Below are positions 1-9,700 of a DNA stretch of 64,000 nucleotides, piece after piece. Positions within the stretch are counted from its first letter, which is position 1; each line of letters opens with the position of its first letter. Made by a program: the position numbers and the translations under genes. This stretch comes from DATCLS01 sp036563805. GTDB lineage: Bacteria; Actinomycetota; Acidimicrobiia; Acidimicrobiales; VFJN01. The notes below the pieces were generated by a model that saw only the letters and a list, made by a program, of their open reading frames with translations, made no database searches and was not told the origin of the DNA. The DNA is taken from contig DATCLS010000049.1 in NCBI GenBank assembly GCA_036563805.1, positions 62,001 to 126,000 on the forward strand, in the 5' to 3' direction.

Positions 1-2125
1 AGCCGTGGGGGATGCTGACGACGCCCGGCCGGATGGCGTCGGTGACCTCGACCGGGATCGTGACCGTGCCGGTCCGCGACCGCACCTCGGCGTCGCCCCC
101 GTCGGCCAAGCCCAGCCGCTCGGCGTCGGCCGGGTTGACCTGCAGCGTGCAGCGGGGCTTGCCCTTCACCAGGACCTCGACGTTGTGCATCCAGGAGTTG
201 TTGGACCGCAGGTCGCGCCGCCCGATCAGTCGCAGGCCGCCGGGCGTCTCGTCGAGGGCGGCCCGCAGCCGGGCGACGTCGGCCACCAGCAGCTCGGGCG
301 CCAGCTCGATCATGCCCGACGGGGTGCGCAGCACCTCGGGGATCCGGGGCTCCAGCGGGCCGAGGTCGATGCCGTGGGGGTGCTCGATCAGCTTGTCGAG
401 CGTGAGGCGCGGGCCGTCCGTGCGCGCCCCGAAGCCGTCGCCGTAGGGGCCGGTCCGGATCATGATGTCGAGCAGCCGCTCGGGCCCGCGCCGGCCGTTG
501 GCGCCGGCGGCGGCGAGGATCTCCTCGGGGTCGCCCCCGGCCACCGGCCCGTGCTCGTCGGCCACGGCCCCCTTGGCCAGCGTGCTCGCCACCAGGTCGT
601 CGACGAGGGCGGGGTCGGCCTGGCTGCCCATGCCCTGGAGGACGAGGGCCAAGCGGGCCAGCACCTGCCACTCGTCGGGCTGGCCGGCGGGCCGGGGCAG
701 GACGGGCGGGCTGTAGTGGGCGACGTTGCGGACGGCCAGCTGCAGCAGCGCCAGGTCGTAGTGGCCCTTCTGCAGGGCGGTCGGCACCGGCAGGATGACG
801 TCCGCGTGCCGGGTGGTCTCGTTGACGTAGGGGTCGACCGCCACGTAGCCCTCGAGCCCGGCCAGCGCGGCGTCGAGCCGGCCGGCGTTGGGCGTCGACA
901 GCACGGGGTTGCCGGCCACGGTGATCAGGGCCCGGATCTGGCCCTCGCCGGGCGTGTCGATCTCCTCGGCCAGGCAGGCGACCGGCAGCTCGCCCAGCGT
1001 CTCGGGCAGGCCCCGCACGCGGCTGCGGCGCCGGTGGAGCTTCACGCCCCGGCCGTAGCGGGGCGCGCCCCGCGTGTTGGCGGCGCCGGCCGCCGCCCTG
1101 GTGAACATGGCGCCGCCCGGCCGGTCGAGGTTGCCGGTCAGCACGTTGAGCACATCGACCAGCCAGGACGCCAGCGTGCCGAACCGGGCGGTCGTGGTGC
1201 CGATGCGGCCGTAGACGCAGGCGGTGGGCGCCGCCCCCAGCTCGTGGGCCAGCGCCCGCACGTCGGCGGCCGGCAGGCCCGTGACCGGCTCGACCGCCTC
1301 GGGCGTGAACGGCCGGGCCAGCTCCACGACGGTGGCCACCGCCTCGTCCGGGACGTACGGGGCCAGGGCGCCGAGGTCGATCAGGTCGTCGGCGGCCAGG
1401 ACGTTGACCAGCGCCATGAGGAGGAAGGCGTCGGCCCCGGGCCGGATGGCCAGATGCCGGCTGGCCACCTCGGCCGTGCGGGTGCGCCGGGGGTCGACGA
1501 CCACCAGGCGGCCGCCCCGGGCCAGCAGCGCCTCGATCCGTCCCGGCCAGTCGGGGGCGGTCGCCAGGCTGCCGTTGGAGGCGTACGGGTTGGCGCCCAG
1601 CATGACCAGCAGGTCGGTGCGGTCGACGTCGGGGACGGGCACGGTGAGCGCCCCGCCGAACATGAGCGCCGACGACACCTCCTTGGGCCGCTGGTCGACC
1701 GTGCTGGCCGAGAACACGTTCGTCGTGCCCAGCGCCTTGATCAGCGGCCGGAGGTAGAGCAGGCCGGCCAGCGAGTGGGCGTTGGGGTTGCCGACGTAGA
1801 TGCCCACCGCCTCGCGGCCGTGACGCTCGATGACCGGCATGAGGACCCGCTCGGCGGCGGCGAACGCCTCGTCCCAGGAGGCGGGCACCAGCTCGCGGTC
1901 GCGGCGGACCAGCGGCTGGCGCAGCCAGTCGGGGTCTTCGTGCAGCTGACGCAGCGTCGAGCCCTTGGGGCAGATGTAGCCGTGGCTGAACACGTCGTCG
2001 CGGTCGCCCCGGATCCGCCCGACCGTGTCGCCGTGCAGCGTGATCTCGAGCCCACAGCCCGCCTCGCACAGCGGGCACACCCGGTACGCCGTGCGCGGCT
2101 CGCCGCGCCCGTTGCCGTCAGCCAT
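1..2125 (-). CDS. Molybdopterin-dependent oxidoreductase, C-terminus cut by window edge
   Basis: Reverse-strand reading starts at ATG 2125 and stays open for about 708 residues to the window edge. The N-terminus has the [4Fe-4S] pattern CPLCEAGCGLEI ... GYICPKGS, as in the formate dehydrogenase/nitrate reductase (bis-MGD) superfamily. Pterin-binding stretches follow (GNPNAHSLAGLL, VVVDPRRTRTAEVASRHL, ITVAGNPVLSTPNAGRL), and the visible C-terminal part is the molydopterin dinucleotide-binding beta-barrel (SNNSWMHN, GDAEVRSRTGTV). AAGGGGG lies about 5 bases before ATG 2125, which favours this start over the in-frame ATG at 2152. There is no Tat signal, so it is probably cytoplasmic. Around residue 138, where NapA and FdhF carry Cys or Sec, the text reads FSASTVDQ, so the molybdenum ligand may be Ser or absent. 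Substrate unknown; no partner subunit is visible. Confidence 0.85.
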   Translation of the reverse strand, partial: MADGNGRGEPRTAYRVCPLCEAGCGLEITLHGDTVGRIRGDRDDVFSHGYICPKGSTLRQLHEDPDWLRQPLVRRDRELVPASWDEAFAAAERVLMPVIERHGREAVGIYVGNPNAHSLAGLLYLRPLIKALGTTNVFSASTVDQRPKEVSSALMFGGALTVPVPDVDRTDLLVMLGANPYASNGSLATAPDWPGRIEALLARGGRLVVVDPRRTRTAEVASRHLAIRPGADAFLLMALVNVLAADDLIDLGALAPYVPDEAVATVVELARPFTPEAVEPVTGLPAADVRALAHELGAAPTACVYGRIGTTTARFGTLASWLVDVLNVLTGNLDRPGGAMFTRAAAGAANTRGAPRYGRGVKLHRRRSRVRGLPETLGELPVACLAEEIDTPGEGQIRALITVAGNPVLSTPNAGRLDAALAGLEGYVAVDPYVNETTRHADVILPVPTALQKGHYDLALLQLAVRNVAHYSPPVLPRPAGQPDEWQVLARLALVLQGMGSQADPALVDDLVASTLAKGAVADEHGPVAGGDPEEILAAAGANGRRGPERLLDIMIRTGPYGDGFGARTDGPRLTLDKLIEHPHGIDLGPLEPRIPEVLRTPSGMIELAPELLVADVARLRAALDETPGGLRLIGRRDLRSNNSWMHNVEVLVKGKPRCTLQVNPADAERLGLADGGDAEVRSRTGTVTIPVEVTDAIRPGVVSIPHG

Positions 2126-2349
2126 CACGTCCCCCTTCGCCGTCGACGCCATGGTGCCACCATCACAGTCCGAACGACACCTGTCGCCTACCTGTGAGGT
2201 AAGCGCCTTCCTGTAGCGGTCAGCCCGGTGTGCATCAGCCGGTCTGGACAAGCCGGTGACGGGCCCGTCCGGGCCCGGTCGGGTGGGCGCCGGGACCGGG
2301 GGGATGCGGCCGGCAGGCCGGCAGGCCGGCCGCGCCCGGCGCAGGCGGG

Positions 2350-2745
2350 TCAGGCCCGCCCGTACTGGTCTTCGTAGCGGACGATGTCGTCCTCGTCGAA
2401 GTCGCCGAAGCCCATCTCGACGACGCGGACCGACCCGGGGGCGTCGGCGGCGGTCGCCAGCCGGTGCTTGGCGCCGCACGGGATGAACACCTTCTCGCCC
2501 GGGGTCGGGTGCCGGACCTCGCCGTCGACCTCGGCGATGCCGCCCTCGTCGAGGAACACCCACAGCTCCGACCGGTGGTTGTGGCTCTGGAGCGAGAGCC
2601 GCTGGCCGGGCTGCACGGTGATGATCTTCACGGTGCAGGGCTCGTTGTGGACGAGGCGCCGGAAGTCGCCCCAGGGGCGCTCCTCGCGGTACTCCTCCGG
2701 CGGTTCCTTCAAGGCGTCACGCTGGTCAGCCACGGTGCTTCCCAT
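2350..2745 (-). CDS. Cupin, mannose-6-phosphate isomerase type II-like
   Basis: A 131-residue single-domain cupin of the phosphomannose isomerase type II C-terminal family. The typical RPWGDFRRL entry motif (about 22-30) is followed by PGQRLSLQSHNHRSELW (metal-binding H55/H57 with the following E) and a second cupin motif, PCGAKHRL. It is the last gene of a run transcribed from 5423, 30 bases after the SIS isomerase. The position matches the manA neighbourhood of other actinobacteria, so it probably helps interconvert fructose-6-P and mannose-6-P for GDP-mannose supply. Being only a cupin module, isomerase activity on its own is an inference. Confidence 0.85.
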   Translation of the reverse strand: MGSTVADQRDALKEPPEEYREERPWGDFRRLVHNEPCTVKIITVQPGQRLSLQSHNHRSELWVFLDEGGIAEVDGEVRHPTPGEKVFIPCGAKHRLATAADAPGSVRVVEMGFGDFDEDDIVRYEDQYGRA

Positions 2746-2775
2746 CCCTGCGTCTCCCTGCGTCGGTGGTGGTGG

Positions 2776-3801
2776 TCACAGGTCGAACCGGTCTTTGGCC
2801 GGGACCGGGCCCGGGTCGATGCCCTCCTGGGCGGCGAGGTGGAGGGACACGAAGTCGCCGAGCAGCGTGAGGTCGAAGAGCTGGGCGAGCGGACCGTCGC
2901 CCACGGCCCGGACCTCCACCACGTCGTGGACGACCTCGGCCAGCTGGTCGCGCACGACGTCGAAGCGCCCCGCCTCGAGCGGGTGCTCCTCGTCGTGCCG
3001 CAGCTCGACCAGCGTGAACACCTGGCGGGTCATGTCGCCGTGTTGCCCCCAGCCACAGATCTCGTTGTGGCACAGCTCGGGCATGGTGGCCGTGAACGCC
3101 GGGGCCTTGGCGTTCTCGTTGACCTGGGTCTTCCACCGGGTGGCCGCCACCGCCCCCAGCGGCCCGGCGCCGACGATCAGCGGGATCGTGCGCCCGATGG
3201 TGCGGGCGATGCGCACCGCCGAGTCGCCGGCGAACACGGCGTCGCGCCGGATGCCGAGCTGCTCCGCCGCAGCCTCCACCCAGGCGGAGGCCCCCGGGAA
3301 CAGGCCGGCCTTCTCGAGCAGCCCCAGCACGGGCACGGCCAGGGCGCCGAGGCCGGCCCGGGCCTGGGGGATGTCGTCGGGCACCGGCACGAACGGGGCC
3401 TGCCAGCTGGGGGCCAGCTCGCCGAGCCGGCCGCCCCGGCTCACGACCACCAGGCGGGCCCCGGCGGCCGCGGCCGCCGAGGCGGCCTCGACCGTCTCCT
3501 CGGTGTTGCCCGAGAACGACAGGGCGAAGCACAGCGTGCCCGGACCGACGAACGACGGCGGGGCGTAGCCCTTGGCCACCACGATCGGCACGGGCAGGAA
3601 CGGCGATCCCACAGCGGCGACGACGTCGCCGGCGAGGCCGCTGGCCCCCATCCCCAGCACGACCACATTGTCGATGTCGTCGTGGGCCGGCAGCCCCTCG
3701 ACGCCGGCCGCCACCGAGGCCGCCGCCCGCACCTGCTCGGGGAAGGCGGCGGTCGCCCCGAACATGTCGAGGCTGTCGAGGCGGTCGGCGAGCAGGCCCA
3801 C
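2776..3801 (-). CDS. SIS-domain bifunctional phosphoglucose/phosphomannose isomerase
   Basis: 341 residues, GTG start at 3801, 6 bases after the Trm112 gene. The first SIS domain shows VVVLGMGASGLAGDVV (about 46-61) and the serine-rich sugar-phosphate loop CFALSFSGNTEET (about 92-104). A second SIS domain (about 180-330) contains KTQVNENAKAPAF and ELCHNEICGW, the Glu/His segments of the PGI/PMI family. The family converts glucose-6-P, fructose-6-P and mannose-6-P. It sits with ManB and a PMI-like cupin, as does Rv3256c of M. tuberculosis, so a role in feeding mannose-1-P synthesis is likely. Length is normal for the family. Confidence 0.87.
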   Translation of the reverse strand: MGLLADRLDSLDMFGATAAFPEQVRAAASVAAGVEGLPAHDDIDNVVVLGMGASGLAGDVVAAVGSPFLPVPIVVAKGYAPPSFVGPGTLCFALSFSGNTEETVEAASAAAAAGARLVVVSRGGRLGELAPSWQAPFVPVPDDIPQARAGLGALAVPVLGLLEKAGLFPGASAWVEAAAEQLGIRRDAVFAGDSAVRIARTIGRTIPLIVGAGPLGAVAATRWKTQVNENAKAPAFTATMPELCHNEICGWGQHGDMTRQVFTLVELRHDEEHPLEAGRFDVVRDQLAEVVHDVVEVRAVGDGPLAQLFDLTLLGDFVSLHLAAQEGIDPGPVPAKDRFDL

Positions 3802-3807
3802 GGCGGC

Positions 3808-4044
3808 TCAGGCCTCGAACGTGGGCGCGATGCCCTCGGCCTCGGCCTTGGCCAGCAGCCGCTCGTGCTCGGCATCGTCGACGGTCTCGGCCTCGTCGAT
3901 GAGCATGATCGGGATGTCCTCCCGGATCGGGTAGCTGCGCTTGAGCCGAGGGTTGTAGAGCCGGTCCTCGTCGCGGAAGTAGAGCAGCGGCCCCTTGTCC
4001 TCCGGGCAGGCGAGGATGTCGAGCAGTTGCTGGTCGAGCGCCAT
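3808..4044 (-). CDS. Trm112 family protein
   Basis: 78 residues from ATG 4044. The N-terminus LLDILACPEDKGPLLYF is the Trm112/YcaR signature, and NPRLKRSYPIREDIPIMLIDEA is the conserved second half. Only one Cys (C13) is present, so the zinc ribbon of eukaryotic Trm112 is not formed. Family members activate methyltransferases or act as small chaperone-like partners; no partner methyltransferase is adjacent here. The gene sits tightly between manB (5-base gap) and the SIS isomerase (6-base gap), so it is co-transcribed with hexose-phosphate genes. Confidence 0.85.
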   Translation of the reverse strand: MALDQQLLDILACPEDKGPLLYFRDEDRLYNPRLKRSYPIREDIPIMLIDEAETVDDAEHERLLAKAEAEGIAPTFEA

Positions 4045-4049
4045 GGCGG

Positions 4050-5423
4050 TCAGGCCTCCCTGATCAGGTCGCGCACCTGGGCGACGTGCTCGTCGCACGC
4101 GGCACGGTCGTGGGCTTCGAGGTTGAGCCGCAGGAGCGGCTCGGTGTTGGAGGGACGCAGGTTGAACCACCAGTCGCCGACGTCGACGGTCAGCCCGTCG
4201 AGCCGGTCGACCTCGGCCCCGGGGAACAGCTCCGGCACCCGGGCCGCCACCCGCTCGATGACGGCCTTGGGGTCGTCGACCTTGGTGTTGATCTCGCCCG
4301 AGGCGGCGTAACGGTCGAACGGCTTGCGCAGCTCCGACAGGGGCACGCCGGCCTTGCAGATCTGCTCGAGCACGACCAGGGCGGCGATGGAGCCCGAGTC
4401 GGCCCGGAAGTTGTCGCGGAAGTAGTAGTGGGCCGAGTGCTCGCCGCCGAAGGCGGCGCCGGTCTCGGCCATGACCTGCTTGATGAACGAGTGCCCGACC
4501 CGGGTCCGCACCGGGGTGCCGCCGTTCTCGCGGATGACCTCGGGCACGGCCTTCGAGCAGATGAGGTTGTGGAGGATCGTCGCCCCCGGCTCGCGCTCCA
4601 GCACGCCCTTGGCGACGATGGCGGTCGTGGTCGAGCCCGACAGTGGCTCGGCCCGGTCGTCGACCAGGAAGACCCGGTCGGCGTCGCCGTCGAACGCCAG
4701 GCCCACATCGGCGCCCACTTGGCGCACCCGGGCCTGCAGGTCGCGGAGGTTCTCGGGCTGGATCGGGTCGGCCGGGTGGTTGGGAAACGTGCCGTCGAGC
4801 TCGCCGTAGAGGATGTCGAGCTCGAACGGCAGCGTCTCGAACACCCGGGGGACGACGAGCCCGCCCATGCCGTTGGCCGTGTCGGCCACCACCTTGAGCG
4901 GGCGCAGGGCGCTCGTGTCGATGAACGAGCGGACGTGCTCGGCGAACTCGCCCAGCAGGTCGAGCTCGTCGTAGCCGCCCGGCGCGGTCGGCGCCGGCGA
5001 CACTCCCACCCCGGCCAGCCGCTTGATCTCGGCCAGCCCGGTGTCCTCGCCGATGGGGCGGGCGCCGGGCAGGCACAGCTTGATGCCGTTGTACTGGGCG
5101 GGGTTGTGCGAGGCGGTGAACATCGCCCCGGGGGCGTCGAGCCGGCCGGCGGCGAAGTACATCATGTCGGTCGAGGCCAGCCCCAGGTCGATCACGCCGA
5201 GCCCCTGGCGCTGCACCCCCTCGGCGAAGGCGGAGGCCAGCTCGACGCCGCTCGGCCGCATGTCGCGGGCGATCAGCACCTTGGTCGGCTTCGGGTCGAG
5301 ACCGGCGTCGAGCACGAAACGGGCGAAGGCGGCCCCGATGCGCTCACACAGCGCGGCGTCGAGCTGGTCGGGGACGACGCCGCGCACATCGTAGGCCTTG
5401 AAGATGGAGTCGAGATCCGCCAT
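4050..5423 (-). CDS. manB: Phosphomannomutase/phosphoglucomutase
   Basis: 457 residues; converts mannose-6-P (or glucose-6-P) to the 1-phosphate for GDP-mannose and other sugar nucleotides. All four alpha-D-phosphohexomutase motifs are present in order: phosphoserine loop TASHNPAQYNGIK, metal loop FDGDADRVFLVDD, sugar-binding GGEHSAHYYF and phosphate-binding RPSNTEPLLRLN. It starts at ATG 5423. The open frame continues upstream but that part opposes other coding sequence and lacks homology. There is no Shine-Dalgarno; TAGCTT lies 8 bases before the ATG, suggesting leaderless transcription. First gene of the manB-Trm112-SIS-cupin operon. Confidence 0.93.
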   Translation of the reverse strand: MADLDSIFKAYDVRGVVPDQLDAALCERIGAAFARFVLDAGLDPKPTKVLIARDMRPSGVELASAFAEGVQRQGLGVIDLGLASTDMMYFAAGRLDAPGAMFTASHNPAQYNGIKLCLPGARPIGEDTGLAEIKRLAGVGVSPAPTAPGGYDELDLLGEFAEHVRSFIDTSALRPLKVVADTANGMGGLVVPRVFETLPFELDILYGELDGTFPNHPADPIQPENLRDLQARVRQVGADVGLAFDGDADRVFLVDDRAEPLSGSTTTAIVAKGVLEREPGATILHNLICSKAVPEVIRENGGTPVRTRVGHSFIKQVMAETGAAFGGEHSAHYYFRDNFRADSGSIAALVVLEQICKAGVPLSELRKPFDRYAASGEINTKVDDPKAVIERVAARVPELFPGAEVDRLDGLTVDVGDWWFNLRPSNTEPLLRLNLEAHDRAACDEHVAQVRDLIREA

Positions 5424-5431
5424 TGGGCGCC

Positions 5432-5437
5432 AAGCTA
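5432..5437 (-). promoter_or_regulatory. Predicted -10 of leaderless manB operon promoter
   Basis: TAGCTT on the reverse strand, 8 bases before ATG 5423. It fits the TANNNT-N6-9-start pattern seen at many lead genes here; no ribosome-binding site is present. Confidence 0.5.
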
Positions 5438-5476
5438 GCCGGGCCGCGGACCCGGGCCGGGACCGAACGCCCCCGC

Positions 5477-6718
5477 CTACGCGAGGTGGTCGGACGAGGC
5501 CACGCTGCGCGTCCCCGCCACGTCCCGCGGGTCGAGCGGCTTTAGGGGCTCGAGCACGCCCTCGCCGTCCTCGTAGCGTCCCTCGGCCGCCCAGTGCCGC
5601 ATGCGGAAAAGGTCGACGACCAGGCGGCGGGCGTCGCGCAGGGCCCGGACCGTGGACCGGTCGGAGTTCGTCACCTCCACCGGCACCTCGACCAGCGAGA
5701 GCTGGTGGCGCTCGACCAGGTGGAGCAGCTCGATGTCGAAGGCGAACCCGTCGCTGTGCGTGCGGGCGAACATGAACCGGGCCACGTCGGATCGGAAGCC
5801 CTTGAGGCCGCACTGCGTGTCGCGGTAGCTGCCGAGCAGAACGGCGAAGACGAGCAGGTTGATGGCCCGGCTGCCGAGGGCCCGGGTGCGGGACGGCCGG
5901 GTGAGCGTGCGGGTCTCGGGGTGCCGACGGTCGCCGATGGCGACGTCCCAGCCCTCCTCCACGGCGGCCAGGATGCGCCGCACCTGGTCGGGCCCGTAGG
6001 CCAGGTCGGCGTCGGTGAACACGATCGTCCGCCCCCGGGCCGCCAGGACCCCGGCCCGCACCGCCGCCCCCTTGCCCCGGTTCGTCGGCAGCTCGACCAC
6101 CTGGTGGGCGCCAGCGGCCAGCGCGGCGTCCGCGGTCCCGTCCGGCGAGCCGTCGTCGACCACCACCACCTCGAGGCCGCCGTCGTCGGCGACGTCGGCC
6201 AGCTCCTCGACCATGCGGCGGACGGCGTCGCCGATGCGGTCGGCCTCGCAGTAGGCGGGCAGGACCACGCTGAGCCGGCGGTCGCCGGGCGGGACCGGGC
6301 GGGCCCACCGGACCCGGCGAGCCCGGGTGAGCGACCGGAGCAGCACGCCGCGGTAGGCGACCAGGCGGACGCCGCCGGCCACGGTCAGCGCCACCGCCTT
6401 CGCCTCGACCAGCGCCGAGGTCGCCTCGAAGCCGGTGCCGGCGTACAGCGCCCGGAGGACGACGACGTCGACAACGGCCGCCACCACCGCCACGGTCACG
6501 AACGCCGCCGGCACCTCGACCCACCGCACGTAGGGGTCGCTCCGGAACGTGACGACCCGGTGGAGCCCGTAGGAGGCCCCGCTGGCCACGGCGATGGCCA
6601 CGAGGTCGGCGAGGATCAGCATCCAGCCCAGGCCCTGCCGCAGCAGGACCAGCAGCCCGACGTCGATCAGCGTCGGGACCAGCGCGACCGCGGCGAAGCG
6701 CCGGAGCCGGCCGCTCAC
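5477..6718 (-). CDS. GtrA-like membrane domain fused to a GT2 (DPM1-like) glycosyltransferase
   Basis: 413 residues with GTG start at 6718; GTGA overlaps the stop of the upstream gene by 4 bases. Residues 1-125 form a GtrA-like unit of about four membrane segments (RFAAVALVPTLIDVGLLVLL, LVAIAVASGASYGLHRVVTF). Residues 130-370 are a GT2 domain with VVLPAYCEADRIGDAVRR, EVVVVDDGSPDGT, the metal site VFTDADLAYG and the acceptor-side QCGLKGFR, the pattern of dolichol-/polyprenyl-phosphate mannose or glucose synthases. It probably makes a polyprenyl-phosphate sugar on the inner face and helps pass it across the membrane. Co-expression with the large membrane protein upstream suggests that protein uses the lipid-linked sugar. 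Confidence 0.85.
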   Translation of the reverse strand: MSGRLRRFAAVALVPTLIDVGLLVLLRQGLGWMLILADLVAIAVASGASYGLHRVVTFRSDPYVRWVEVPAAFVTVAVVAAVVDVVVLRALYAGTGFEATSALVEAKAVALTVAGGVRLVAYRGVLLRSLTRARRVRWARPVPPGDRRLSVVLPAYCEADRIGDAVRRMVEELADVADDGGLEVVVVDDGSPDGTADAALAAGAHQVVELPTNRGKGAAVRAGVLAARGRTIVFTDADLAYGPDQVRRILAAVEEGWDVAIGDRRHPETRTLTRPSRTRALGSRAINLLVFAVLLGSYRDTQCGLKGFRSDVARFMFARTHSDGFAFDIELLHLVERHQLSLVEVPVEVTNSDRSTVRALRDARRLVVDLFRMRHWAAEGRYEDGEGVLEPLKPLDPRDVAGTRSVASSDHLA

Positions 6719-9700
6719 GGATCCGGTGACGTGCCGCCCGGCCCGCCCGCCGGCGCCGGCGGCGGGTCGGGGTCGTCCCGCTCGTCTGGTCCGCCCAGTC
6801 CGACCGCCCCGGCCGCCCCGTCCGTGCCGTCTGGCCAAGCCGGTCCTTCCAGCCGCGCCGCCCCATCCGCCCCGGCCGCCCCGTCCGTGCCGTCTGGCCA
6901 AGCCGGTCCTTCCAGCCGCGCCGCCCCGTCCACCCCGGCGGCGTCGCCCCGCAGGTGCCACCCCGCCGTCGCCCGGCGGGCGAAGTGCCGCCCCTCGGGC
7001 CGGGCGGGCCGGAACTGGTACGTCCCCTGCCGCACCAGCGCCACGAGCGCCGCCAGGCCGATCAGGGTGAGCGTGTAGCTGAAGTACTCGACCCACGTCC
7101 GCCCGTAGGTCAGCTCGACGTGGGTGTCGGTCGGAACGACGACCATGAGGTTCGGCGTGACCCGGTAGGGCCCCTCGGCGCCGGACGCCCGCCAGTTCGG
7201 GAAGTACGACACCTTGACCAGCACCGGGGTGCCGACCTGGTCGACGTCGAACGACAGGCTCTCCGGCCCCACCTCGAGGTTGGACACCTCGACGGGCTCG
7301 ACCGGCCGCCGCTCGGGCGGCTGGCCCCGCCGGATCCGCTGCCACTCGTCGGGGCCGCTGGAGGCCAGCGGGACGTCCCACTGGTTGGGGTCGACGAACC
7401 ACCGCACCGCCGGCCCGCCGAAGCGACCCTGGTCGTCGAGCGGCTCCTCGAGCCACTCGACCTGGGCGTCGCCGACGTCGGTGAGCACCGCGGGCTCGTT
7501 GGCCAGCGGCTCGACCAGCGGGCTGTCGGCCACCTGGAACACGACCCACGGCGGCGACTCGGCCAGCTCGGTCAGGTCGGGGTGCTGGCGGGCGGCGGCG
7601 ATGGCCTCGGGCGAAGTGGCCATGTAGTAGCGCACGCCCAGCATCTGCAGGTGGTCGACGCCCCGGTCGATGTCGAACGTGCCGTACGGCAGGTCGCGCT
7701 GCGCCGCGCTCGGCCGGGTCGACAGCTCGACCTGGGTCAGGAAGTGGAACGGGGTGGTCGCCGACGCCTCGAAGTACAGGCCCTCCATCGAGCCGATGCA
7801 GCCGTCGGTCCAGTGCGGCAGCAGCATCAGGGCCATGGGCGTGCCGTAGCGGTCGAGCTCCCGCTCGTACTCCCAGAAGGCGCGGCCGCAGCCGTGCTGC
7901 TCGCCGACCTCCTCCATGGTCAGCACGATGTCGCGGTACTCGCGGTACGACTCCTTCTCCTCGTAGCCGCTGTAGTTCCACCGGGCCCACGACGGGATGA
8001 AGCTCTCGGGCTCGGCGTGGGCCTGGAGCGGGCTGAAGCTGGGCCAGTCGAAGCCGGCGCCCGCGCGCTCGTCGAACGGCAGGGCGCCGAGCGGCATGCC
8101 GACGAGCACGAGCGTCACCACCAGCACCGCCAGCGCGGTGGGCACGCCCGCCGTGACCGGCCGGGGCCGCACCACCCGGGCCCGCTGGGTGATCAGCCGC
8201 ACGGTCTCGGACACGCCCAGCCCGGCCAGGAGCAGCACGGTCAGGTAGTAGAAGGGCAGCAGCCGGCCGTTCCAGAGGCGCCCCTCGGGCGCCACCACGA
8301 AGGCCACGCCGACGCCGACCGACGTGATCAGCAGGAACAGACCGGACCGCAGGCGGGTGACGATCGTCACCACCGCCCCGAGCAACGCCAGCCCGAACGC
8401 CCACCGCAGATCGACGTCCGGCGTCTTGTTGGGGAACAGGTGCTGCCAGAGCGTCTCGTTCTCGTAGGGCAGCTTCTCCCACCCCATGTCGTTGAGGTAG
8501 GCGCGGCGCAGGTAGAAGGGCCCCACCCAGAACAGCGACAGCAGCCCACCGACGACCATGACCGGCGTCAGCCAGCGGACGCTCTCGGACGCCAGCCACA
8601 GCGCCACCGCCACCGCCGCCACGCCCAGGCCGGCCAGCGCCAGCACGGGAAGGCCACCAACCAGGCCAAGGAGGGGGCCGACCAGCAGCGCGTTGAGCAG
8701 CAGGGCCACGCCGAGAGCGCCGACCGCCACGCACGGCTCCCACGGGCTGCGGGACCGGTTGAACCGGACGAGCACCGTCACCGCCGTCGCCCCCAGCACC
8801 CAGAACGCCACGATCAGGTGGCACAGGCCGGTCAGCGCCAGCAGGACCGCGGCCCAGCCCCGGTGGCGGCCGGTCTCCAGGCCCTTCATGACCACGCCCA
8901 CGTAGACGACGCCGAGGCTGAGGGCCATGGAGAAGGCGAACTCGCCGGCCAGGGTCGAGGCGATGTTGCCGCCGTAGATCGTGAAGCCCCGGTAGAAGAG
9001 GAACGGCAGCGTGGCGACGGCCAGGACCGCCGGGGTCGGGAACCGGAGGTTGGTGAGCCGCCCGAACGCGTAGGCGGCCACCGGCAGCGTGACCAGGCCG
9101 CTGACCGACACCAGCTTGAACGCCACGCCGTAGGGCAGGCCGACGAGCAGCAGCGCGGCGACGGCCCCCACGATGGCCAGGTTGCGGGCCCGCGGCTCGG
9201 CCCGCCGGGCGACGGCGTAGGCCACCAGGCCCGCGCCGGCGAGCGCCGGTAGCAGGCCCACCCACCCGTGGACGCCGGCGTTCAGGGCCACGATCGCCAG
9301 CGACGGGACCACCATGTAGAACTGGTAGGCCGGGAAGCCGGCGTACCAGTCGGGCGTCCAGCCGGCGATCTGGAAGTTGGGCAGCAGCTGGTCGCGCAGG
9401 TAGGCCGGGCCCCACACGTGGGCGCCCATGTCGCCGCCGGCCGGCGTCGTGTTGCGCACGAGCAGCGACGGCTGGAGCTGCCAGATCAGGAAGGCGACGC
9501 AGGCCGCGACCACGATCACGTCGGTCGCGGTGCGCACGAGCCGGCGCTGGCGCTCGCGCTCGGCCTCCTCCCGGGCCGCCTCCTCCCGGGCCGCGGCGGC
9601 GTCGCCGGGTGCGGCGGGCGGGGGCAGGTCCGGCGAGCCGACCGCCACGGCGACGGCGTCCCCACCGTCCCCTCCGCCGCCGCCCCGGCCCCCGGGGCCG

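Noticed and set aside
5..2197. Long + strand open frame opposite the molybdopterin oxidoreductase
   Set aside because: Its translation is Gly/Arg/Gln/His-rich low complexity without motifs; the reverse strand encodes a clear enzyme. Such antisense frames are common at this GC content.
6955..9252. 765-codon + strand frame opposite the giant membrane protein
   Set aside because: No domain or membrane pattern, heavy in Arg/Gln/His/Pro; shadow of the reverse-strand gene.
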